Positions 15,012 to 21,011 of a stretch of DNA of 21,011 nucleotides are shown here, in pieces. This DNA comes from Deltaproteobacteria bacterium. Its GTDB lineage: Bacteria; Desulfobacterota; DSM-4660; Desulfatiglandales; HGW-15. Every line of letters begins with the position of its first letter. The first letter of the stretch is position 1. The stretch spans positions 591,025-612,035 of the forward strand of contig CP070840.1 in the NCBI GenBank assembly GCA_020342025.1, read 5' to 3'. A program made the position numbers and the translations under genes. The notes beneath the pieces were generated by a model. It saw nothing but the letters and a program-made list of their open reading frames with translations. It ran no database searches and was not told where the DNA came from.

Positions 15012-16058
15012 ATGACACGAGAGCGACGGCAGGGGCTATTTCAGGATGCTAATGGCACTCTAAAGAGACGGCTGTCCATCCCATGGACTGCTCTAGGCTT
15101 TGCACTCATCCTGTTGATGCTCTCAGGATGTGCGTATTCACAAAAAGGGGTTTATGACCCCACCCATACCATCTATTTCTCTCACGGAGAGGCGGATTCA
15201 CTGATCCACCGTTTTGTCCCCGTATTTCTAATTTACAATTACCGCGAACCCCACAATCGCATAGGCCGCCCGTCGGCCAGTTTTGACGCACGCGGAAATG
15301 AAAAAATCTATGTGGATCACGAAAAGCCAGCCATCTACCATATGACCAGGCACTTCTCAACAGAAAAGGGGACATACACCAACTTGATCTATCGCATCCA
15401 TTTCTCTGAAATCCCTTTCAGCCTGATTCCCTTTCACCTATCTGCAGGCAGAAATGTGGGGCTCATGGTCGTCATTACCTTGGATGCGTCCCAGAGGCCT
15501 CTGCTCGTCACGACTGTAGGCACTTGTGGCTGTTACGCTGCGATAGTTCCCACGTCCTACCTCCCGTCTGATTCTTTCCCATTGGATTGGAAAAATGAGC
15601 CTTTAGAGGTTTACGGAGAAAAAATCCCCCACCTCCTCGACTATAGAGAGTTGAAAACCCCGAAATTGGTTATCCATTTGAGATCAGAGGTGCACCGGGT
15701 TATGCACCTTGAACCCATGGAAGAGGATAAACTCAGGAATCCTGAGCTATTCACCATTATGAAAGCGCCATTAATCCCCATGGCCTCTCTGGAGCAAATT
15801 CACGTGAACGGGAAAAAGACCAGCTTCTATCACAATCGAGGGCCGTTGAGAGGCCATGTGAAGGGCTCGGTCAAGCTATGGGAAACCCTCTTTTTGAGCC
15901 TGGTCAGCCTGGATCTCTTCGTGGGTACGGACAAGGTCTACGCCGACACTGGAATCACGGAAAATCCCTTCTATACGAGCCTAAAACCCTGGAACAGAAA
16001 TTCCTCTGATATGTGGAATTTTGCTGACTTCCTGGAATTCTGGGGGTGGAGGCTGTAG
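15012..16058 (+). CDS. Unrecognised lipoprotein, 348 residues
   Basis: I recognise no family. The product has a lipoprotein signal ending LLMLSGC, with the cysteine at 40 if translation starts at the ATG at 15012 (AGGACAGG lies 10 bases before it). An ATG at 14901 would add 37 residues with poor, low-complexity sequence. Residue +2 is Ala, favouring the outer membrane. The mature part is rich in Tyr, His and Phe with segments such as YTNLIYRIHFSEIPFSLIPF and LLVTTVGTCGCYAAIVPTSY, the latter with a CGC pair that could bind metal or form a disulfide. A hydrophobic stretch LWETLFLSLVSLDLFVG sits near the C-terminus. It stands alone, 300 bases after the FTR gene and 254 before citrate synthase. 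Confidence 0.72.
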   Translation: MTRERRQGLFQDANGTLKRRLSIPWTALGFALILLMLSGCAYSQKGVYDPTHTIYFSHGEADSLIHRFVPVFLIYNYREPHNRIGRPSASFDARGNEKIYVDHEKPAIYHMTRHFSTEKGTYTNLIYRIHFSEIPFSLIPFHLSAGRNVGLMVVITLDASQRPLLVTTVGTCGCYAAIVPTSYLPSDSFPLDWKNEPLEVYGEKIPHLLDYRELKTPKLVIHLRSEVHRVMHLEPMEEDKLRNPELFTIMKAPLIPMASLEQIHVNGKKTSFYHNRGPLRGHVKGSVKLWETLFLSLVSLDLFVGTDKVYADTGITENPFYTSLKPWNRNSSDMWNFADFLEFWGWRL

Positions 16059-16151
16059 CGACGGCCAGAGCCGCTTTCCACGGTCACCATCATGAAATTT
16101 GGCTTATGGGAAGGGGTCACCCTTCTCCGTTCGGGAGTTTACCCGCCCATA

Positions 16152-16178
16152 CATGAACAGGGACTCTCCCGTTTCATG
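16152..16178. terminator. Hairpin after the lipoprotein gene
   Basis: CATGAAC (16152-16158) pairs with GTTTCATG (16171-16178, one bulged T), with an inner GGGA/TCCC stem. It lies about 95 bases after the lipoprotein stop and before citrate synthase. No T run follows, so the terminator role is tentative. Confidence 0.35.
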
Positions 16179-16312
16179 ATACCGAGGCGCAGAAGGTATC
16201 TCCTTATTACAATGATAAAAAATAGCCATTGAGAATGGCAAATTTTCGCCTGGTTAATTGTATTTATCTGTGTTAAAAGATTTTTTTTGGATTTCAAAGG
16301 GGGGTGTAAGGG

Positions 16313-17602
16313 ATGGAACAGACTGCCAAATTGGTCGTAGATGGAAAAACCTTTGAACTGCCCATTATCGAGGGAACAGAAGGCGAGAAAGCCATCGACA
16401 TCTCAAGGCTGCGGCAGGAAACTGGCCTAATTACCTTGGACCCTGGTTATGCGAACACGGGGAGCTGCCAGAGCAGCATCACCTTTATGAATGGCGAAAA
16501 AGGGATTCTTCGCTATAGAGGTATCCCGGTGGATCAATTGGCGGAGCATTCCACTTTTGTAGAAACGGCATACCTATTGATAAATGGTGAGCTCCCTACC
16601 CGAAGCCAACTGACACGGTTCTCCGTATTGTTAAATGACCACTCTCTTGTCCATGAGGATATGCGTGAGTTTTTTGAGAGTTTCCCTCGCAGGGCCCACC
16701 CCATGGGCATTCTTTCCTCCATGGTCAATGCCCTGCGTGCCTTCTATCCTGAACTGCCTGAGAGAACAGAGGAAGAGGAAATCGATGTCACCTTCACCCG
16801 GCTCCTTTCCAAGTTGAGGACAATGGCGGCCATCTCATACAAGATCTCAAGGGGTCACAGGGTCGTATATCCGAGGCACGATCTCACCTATGCTGCCAAT
16901 TTCCTAAATATGATGTTTGATTCCCCAGTCCGACCCTATGAAATTGACGACGATCTCGTGGATGCTTTAAATGTCTTCTGGATCCTCCATGCGGACCACG
17001 AGCAGAACTGCTCCACCGCAGCTGTCCGTTTGGTGGGTAGCGCAAGGGTGAATCTTTATGCTGCCATCTCGGCTGGCATATGCGCGCTGTGGGGCCCCCT
17101 GCACGGTGGAGCCAACCAAGCAGTGGTAGAGATGCTGAGCAAGATACAAGCCAGCGGTGGTGATGTGGATCCTTTCATCGCTCGAGCCAGAGACAAGAAT
17201 GATCCCTTCAGACTCATGGGCTTCGGTCACAGGGTCTATAAGACCTATGACCCCAGAGCCCGCATCATGAAAAAAATGTGCGACAAGGTTTTGAATAAGC
17301 TGAAGCGGCATGATCCTTTACTGGATGTTGCCAGAAAATTGGAGGAGGTGGCCCTCAAGGATTCCTATTTTATAGATCACAACCTCTATCCGAACGTGGA
17401 CTTCTACACGGGCATTGTCTTACGTGCCATTGGCATTCCCCTCAACATGTTCACGGTCATGTTCGCCATCGGACGTCTGCCCGGATGGATAAGTCAATGG
17501 AAGGAGAGCATGGACGATCCCAATTGGAAGCTACACAGACCCAGGCAGATCTATTCAGGTTTCAAGGAAAGGGATTATGTCCCCATGGAAGAGCGGGGAT
17601 AG
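16313..17602 (+). CDS. gltA: Citrate synthase, type II (GltA-like)
   Basis: The 429-residue product has the full citrate synthase set: HADHEQNCSTAAVR, GPLHGGANQAV with H264, MGFGHRVYKTYDPRARIMK with H306, and NVDFYTGI with D363. These match the E. coli triad H264, H305 and D362, and the length matches the hexameric type II enzyme (427). It condenses acetyl-CoA and oxaloacetate to citrate at the entry to the TCA cycle. The N-terminal domain (residues 1-60) that in this type senses NADH is present, including the usual cysteine region GSCQSSIT. The ribosome-binding site is GGGGGGTGTAAGGG before the ATG. It appears monocistronic: 250 bases upstream have no gene, and the next gene starts 99 bases later. 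Confidence 0.98.
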   Translation: MEQTAKLVVDGKTFELPIIEGTEGEKAIDISRLRQETGLITLDPGYANTGSCQSSITFMNGEKGILRYRGIPVDQLAEHSTFVETAYLLINGELPTRSQLTRFSVLLNDHSLVHEDMREFFESFPRRAHPMGILSSMVNALRAFYPELPERTEEEEIDVTFTRLLSKLRTMAAISYKISRGHRVVYPRHDLTYAANFLNMMFDSPVRPYEIDDDLVDALNVFWILHADHEQNCSTAAVRLVGSARVNLYAAISAGICALWGPLHGGANQAVVEMLSKIQASGGDVDPFIARARDKNDPFRLMGFGHRVYKTYDPRARIMKKMCDKVLNKLKRHDPLLDVARKLEEVALKDSYFIDHNLYPNVDFYTGIVLRAIGIPLNMFTVMFAIGRLPGWISQWKESMDDPNWKLHRPRQIYSGFKERDYVPMEERG

Positions 17603-17701
17603 ACGTGATTTGAAAAAGCGGTAAAGAGGACATAGACCAAGCCCCCTTCATACGGATGCGGCGAATATAATATTGTGAATGATTGCGAAAGGGAGGAACC
17701 C

Positions 17702-18223
17702 ATGGATCTACGCATCTTCGAAAAGATGGAATCAAATGAGCTTCGAAAGTATCTGGAATTCCTTCTCTGGCACTATCGGGTGATTGATGCCTTCTGGTTT
17801 ATCTACGTGGCGGAGCGATTCGATCAGCCCACAGCGGAACGTCTCAACGAACAGGTCTGGGGACGTGTTGGAGGGATGGCTGCCAAAGACTTGATATCTC
17901 GATTTCAGGTCAAGGAAAAAGGACTGAAAGGGTTTGTGAAGGCCTTAAGGTATTTTCCTTGGTGCATTCTTGTCGGTTATCAGATCGATGAATCGGAAGA
18001 TGAGGTCCTGATCTCTGTGCCTTCCTGTCCCACACAGGAGGCTCGATTGAGGAGGGGCTTGGACGAATTTATTTGCAAGGAAATGCACCGGGGTGAGTTT
18101 GTCAGCTTTGCCCAGGAAGTGGATGAACGCATTCAGTTAGAATGCCTTTTTGCGCCACCCGATCCCCATCCTGAGGATTTGTTCTGCAAATGGCGTTTCT
18201 ACCTTGAAGAGGATCCAAAATAG
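17702..18223 (+). CDS. DUF6125-like protein
   Basis: The 173-residue product resembles short proteins I know as DUF6125: [20 protein letters not shown], then [20 protein letters not shown] and the cysteine motif [18 protein letters not shown]. Some related proteins are annotated as thiazoline-carboxylate hydrolase-like, but I would not extend that to this one. Cysteines at 109, 125, 148 and 162 could bind metal. I chose the ATG at 17702, since GGGAGGAACCC precedes it; a GTG at 17675 would overlap that site. It lies between citrate synthase and the rubrerythrin-like gene, all rightward. It has no signal or membrane segment. Confidence 0.75.
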   Translation: MDLRIFEKMESNELRKYLEFLLWHYRVIDAFWFIYVAERFDQPTAERLNEQVWGRVGGMAAKDLISRFQVKEKGLKGFVKALRYFPWCILVGYQIDESEDEVLISVPSCPTQEARLRRGLDEFICKEMHRGEFVSFAQEVDERIQLECLFAPPDPHPEDLFCKWRFYLEEDPK

Positions 18224-18332
18224 CATTATTTATTTAGATATACCTACGATGGCCAAGACAACTTGATCCGATGCGGCGTGACCTCTTCCTCGGCTGAGCC
18301 GCGGGGTGGGGGTGCGAAAGAAAGGAGAAAAA

Positions 18333-18845
18333 ATGGATAGGCAGACTGAAGAGATTTTAAAGGGCTTAAAGACAGCCATTGAGGCTGAGCTCACCGGGCA
18401 TGAGTTTTACAAGAATGCGGCCAAGAACACCTCTGACCCCATGGGTAAAGAGACCTTTAAGCGCATGGCGGAAGAAGAGATGGGCCATTTTAGTTATCTC
18501 AGGCACCAGTACCAGTCTGTGCTTGAAAAAGGGGATTATGATTTTTCAAAGAAATTGATGAAAAAGGAATACCTCCACGCAAAAAACCCTATTTTCAGCG
18601 AAGAGATAAAGGGCAGGATCAAGGACAGCCATTTTGAGGTGAGCGCCTTGACCATAGGCATGAAGCTCGAGCTGGATGCTGTGAATTTCTATAGATCCTG
18701 TGCCCAAAAGGCCCAGAGCGAAGAAGCGATAAAATTCTACAATGCGTTGGCCGAATGGGAGCTGGATCATTATCTCGCTTTTCAGGCGGCCTTAAACATG
18801 CTGAAAGAAGATTACTTCCAAGCAAACAATTTTGTTCCCATGTAG
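18333..18845 (+). CDS. Rubrerythrin-like diiron protein (no rubredoxin domain)
   Basis: The 170-residue product is one ferritin-like four-helix bundle. It shows the internal two-fold repeat of rubrerythrins: AELTGHEFY with E19 and EEMGH with E49/H52 in the first half; KLELDAVNFY with E113 and EWELDHY with E143/H146 in the second half. These are the six expected iron ligands. The cysteine-rich rubredoxin domain is missing, so electrons must come from a separate carrier. Proteins of this type reduce hydrogen peroxide in anaerobes or store iron. The ribosome-binding site AAAGGAGAAAA precedes the ATG at 18333; an upstream start at 18306 overlaps that site. Confidence 0.9.
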   Translation: MDRQTEEILKGLKTAIEAELTGHEFYKNAAKNTSDPMGKETFKRMAEEEMGHFSYLRHQYQSVLEKGDYDFSKKLMKKEYLHAKNPIFSEEIKGRIKDSHFEVSALTIGMKLELDAVNFYRSCAQKAQSEEAIKFYNALAEWELDHYLAFQAALNMLKEDYFQANNFVPM

Positions 18846-19072
18846 ACTTTGTCATATTTTCAGCGCCTGTTGCCATGCAGTAAGGGCGTAAAACTCTGCA
18901 GAATGTCTTTTGGGTCCGCCATTGCTTCGCGCTCCCCCACCCTCCGCCGGCCTTAGCGGGTGTAAGCTTCCCTGGCGCGAACCTGACAGGACTCCTCGAA
19001 ATGACCCTTTAAGATCTCTACAAAATTTTGGATTGAGACAGAATATCTTGCCAATTTGCTCGATGGAACAAA

Positions 19073-20212
19073 ATGGAAAAGGCATTGTGCGATTTTGACA
19101 CCTATCGATCTGAGTTCCCGGTAACCAAGCGATGTGCGTTCATGAACCACGCTGCCATCTCCCCCCTTTCCATGCGGGTGGTCAACACCGTGGAGACCCT
19201 GTTCCGGGAGTTCAGCTATTATGGTAGTGAATATTATCCGAAATGGGCCAAGAGGATAGAGGAAGTACGCCGTCTTTTTGCTACGCTTATTCATGCAGAT
19301 CCGGACGAAATCGCGTTTGTGAGCAATACCTCTGAAGGCTTGAGTGCCATTGCCGAAGGCCTGGACTGGAAAGAGGGTGACGGCGTGCTGATTGCAAAGC
19401 CCGATTTCCCCACCAACGTCTACCCCTGGATGAATCTGGAACGAAAGGGTGTCAAAGTTCATTACTTTAAGAGAAATGGGGGACGATTCAGCATTGAAGA
19501 CCTGGACAAGGCACTGAGCCCGGGCACCCGACTCCTCTCTGTCAGCTCTGTGGATTTCGCAACCGGTTTTCTCTGCGACCTGGAAGCCCTTGGGGAATTC
19601 TGTCGTAGAAAGGGACTCTTTCTTTGTGTGGACGCCATTCAAAGCCTAGGGCTCATCCCCATGGACGTGAAGAAATACGGAATCCATTTTCTAGCCTCGG
19701 GTGGCCACAAATGGCTCCTGAGCGCCATGGGATGTGGAGTGCTCTTTGTGTCCGGGGAGGCGGACAACCGGGTTCATCCGGTGCAGGTGGGATGGAAAAG
19801 CGTTGTGCAGGAAGAGGAGTTCTTCCAAATCCAATTTGACCTGAAGCGCAATGCCCTCCGGTTTGAGCCGGGCACCATGAATGTGGCAGGGATATATGCC
19901 CTCGGTGCGGCCATTGAGTTGCTCATGGAGGTGGATGTTGAGAAGGTATATGCCCATGTTATGGCCCTAAACGATCTCCTATATGAGGGATTGAAAGAAA
20001 GAAAGGTTAAAATCGTTACGCCCATGGGGGCCAACGAACGCTCGGGCATACTGAGCTTTATTCCTTCCCCCAACCCCAAATCTCTCTATGACCTCCTGAC
20101 TAAGGAGATGATCAGGGTTTCTTTAAGGAATCAGATGATCCGCGTTTCACCCCATTTCTATAACAACCAGGACGACATTGAACGGTTCTTTCAGGCCTTC
20201 GATAATTATTAA
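19073..20212 (+). CDS. Class V aminotransferase-fold PLP enzyme
   Basis: The 379-residue product has the class V fold: FMNHAAISPLS at 23-33, TSEGLSAIAEGL, the PLP-binding D187 in VDAIQSLG, and the lysine K213 in ASGGHKWLLSAMGCG that forms the Schiff base. The C-terminal part (residues 270-379) has GTMNVAGIYALGAAIE. It lacks the active-site cysteine (the RxGxHC loop) of cysteine desulfurases; the equivalent area reads SLRNQMIRVSPHFYN. So it is unlikely to release sulfur from cysteine. It may act as an aminotransferase or lyase on an unknown substrate. The start ATG at 19073 has a weak ribosome-binding site. Its neighbours do not reveal the substrate. Confidence 0.9.
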   Translation: MEKALCDFDTYRSEFPVTKRCAFMNHAAISPLSMRVVNTVETLFREFSYYGSEYYPKWAKRIEEVRRLFATLIHADPDEIAFVSNTSEGLSAIAEGLDWKEGDGVLIAKPDFPTNVYPWMNLERKGVKVHYFKRNGGRFSIEDLDKALSPGTRLLSVSSVDFATGFLCDLEALGEFCRRKGLFLCVDAIQSLGLIPMDVKKYGIHFLASGGHKWLLSAMGCGVLFVSGEADNRVHPVQVGWKSVVQEEEFFQIQFDLKRNALRFEPGTMNVAGIYALGAAIELLMEVDVEKVYAHVMALNDLLYEGLKERKVKIVTPMGANERSGILSFIPSPNPKSLYDLLTKEMIRVSLRNQMIRVSPHFYNNQDDIERFFQAFDNY

Positions 20213-20242
20213 CTTGAATTTGCAAAAGCCCTCAAATGTAAT

Positions 20243-20358
20243 CGTCATTGCGAGCGACAGCGAAGCAATCTCTTACTGGGAAGGCTATGGAGCTTGAGCA
20301 TAACCTATCTATAGATTGCTTCGTCGTCCCAAATGCCTTGGGACTCCCCGCAATGACA
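20243..20358. repeat. MITE-like dispersed repeat
   Basis: The ends are inverted: GTCATTGCG (20244-20252) with CGCAATGAC (20349-20357). Inside them, CGAAGCAATCT (20261-20271) is mirrored by AGATTGCTTCG (20312-20322). The GTCATTGCGAGCGA...GAAGCAATC form is one I know from many bacterial genomes as a short interspersed palindromic element. It has no coding capacity. It lies in the 236-base gap between the PLP enzyme and the oligoendopeptidase gene. Confidence 0.75.
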
Positions 20359-20448
20359 TAGTGCCCACCTAGAGACACCAGGTCTTTTTGCATGGGGAGA
20401 AAAGTGACTAACTGGATGCCGCTCACGCAACACTGAGCAACTTTAGAA

Positions 20449-21011
20449 ATGACTGAAAAAGAATCCAAACACGTGGCCAAGGGCATTGTTTGGAACCTTG
20501 ATGACCTGTATCAAGGACACGATGATCCAAGGCTCGACCAAGATTTAGAAGCCGTCCGTGATAAGGCCCAGGCATTTGTCTCTTTCTACAAGGGCAAAAT
20601 CTGTGATGAAGACCTGGAAGCGCCAACGCTTCTCTCTGCCATTCAGCAATATGAATCCATCCATGAGTTGGGGATGAAACCCTATGCTTTTGCCTATCTT
20701 TACCACGCCTCTGATGTGCGCGACTCAAAAAGATATGGTCTTTTCCAAAGGGTCAGAGAGACGTGGAATGAAATCCTGGAGATGCTCACTTTTTTCCCGC
20801 TTGAGATTATGGCGCTGCCCCAGAGTGCTCTTAAAAAGCTGACAAAGCACGATGCGCTTCAAGACTATCGTCATTTCCTACTTCAACAGACGAAACTCAA
20901 ACCTTATGCCTTGAGCGAACCCGAGGAAACGATCCTCCAAAGGATGCGTCTCTCAGGAAGAAAGGCCCTGGTATCTCTTTATGATGAATTCATGGCCTCC
21001 CTTCAAGTGGC
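20449..21011 (+). CDS. pepF: Oligoendopeptidase F family (M3) metallopeptidase, N-terminal part
   Basis: This frame is open from the ATG at 20449 to the window edge, 187 codons. It reads GIVWNLDDLYQGHDDPRLDQ, then AQAFVSFYKGKI, ALPQSALKKL and LKPYALSEPEETILQ; the W-x-LxDLY opening and the xxxLSEPEE...L pattern are those of PepF/M3B oligoendopeptidases. The catalytic HExxH helix should be further downstream, outside the window. These enzymes cut oligopeptides in the cytosol. There is no signal peptide. The ribosome-binding site is weak (CTGAGCAAC). The MITE-like repeat lies 90 bases upstream. Confidence 0.88.
   Translation, partial: MTEKESKHVAKGIVWNLDDLYQGHDDPRLDQDLEAVRDKAQAFVSFYKGKICDEDLEAPTLLSAIQQYESIHELGMKPYAFAYLYHASDVRDSKRYGLFQRVRETWNEILEMLTFFPLEIMALPQSALKKLTKHDALQDYRHFLLQQTKLKPYALSEPEETILQRMRLSGRKALVSLYDEFMASLQV

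Overview
The window looks like chromosomal DNA from a Gram-negative anaerobe. Evidence for this is a set of outer-membrane lipoproteins and beta-barrels, a citrate synthase, a rubrerythrin-like diiron protein, a glutaredoxin/ferredoxin-thioredoxin-reductase pair, and small proteins of types I associate with deltaproteobacteria (Desulfobacterota). That assignment is inference from gene content and style; there is no rRNA gene to confirm it. I see no tRNA, rRNA, CRISPR array or phage genes.

Positions 1-5570 are mostly leftward genes for envelope proteins: the start of a secreted, probably beta-barrel protein (cut by the window edge), a DUF481-type outer-membrane protein, and two tandem paralogous lipoproteins with LssY-C-like domains. 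A REP-associated tyrosine transposase (RAYT) sits between the second lipoprotein and the DUF481 gene, bounded by a perfect 32-bp inverted pair of REP-like palindromes. Positions 5570-7622 hold small leftward genes (an ERR/DRR-rich protein, a 53-residue protein, a two-helix membrane protein, a lipocalin lipoprotein) and a second inverted pair of the same palindromes, 167 bp long and without a transposase. This is a likely non-autonomous relative that the RAYT could act on in trans.

Positions 7973-13036 run rightward: a 1021-residue exported protein joining a beta-rich N-terminal region to a phospholipase-D-like domain, then an exported endonuclease/exonuclease/phosphatase-fold protein, then sfsA. 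A leftward TIGR04282-type glycosyltransferase converges on sfsA across a G/C-rich nested palindrome.

Positions 14124-21011 run rightward: glutaredoxin overlapping an FTR catalytic-subunit homologue, an unrecognised lipoprotein, citrate synthase, a DUF6125-like protein, a rubrerythrin-like protein, a class-V PLP enzyme without the desulfurase cysteine, a MITE-like repeat, and the start of an oligoendopeptidase F. The redox and diiron genes fit oxidative-stress protection in an anaerobe.

The most notable points are the RAYT with its matched autonomous and non-autonomous REP elements, both abutting TAA stop codons of neighbouring genes; the barrel/PLD-like fusion next to a second exported phosphodiesterase-fold protein; two candidate structured leaders (about 620-780 and 13889-13980); and two short genes at 5839-6033 and 6135-6296.
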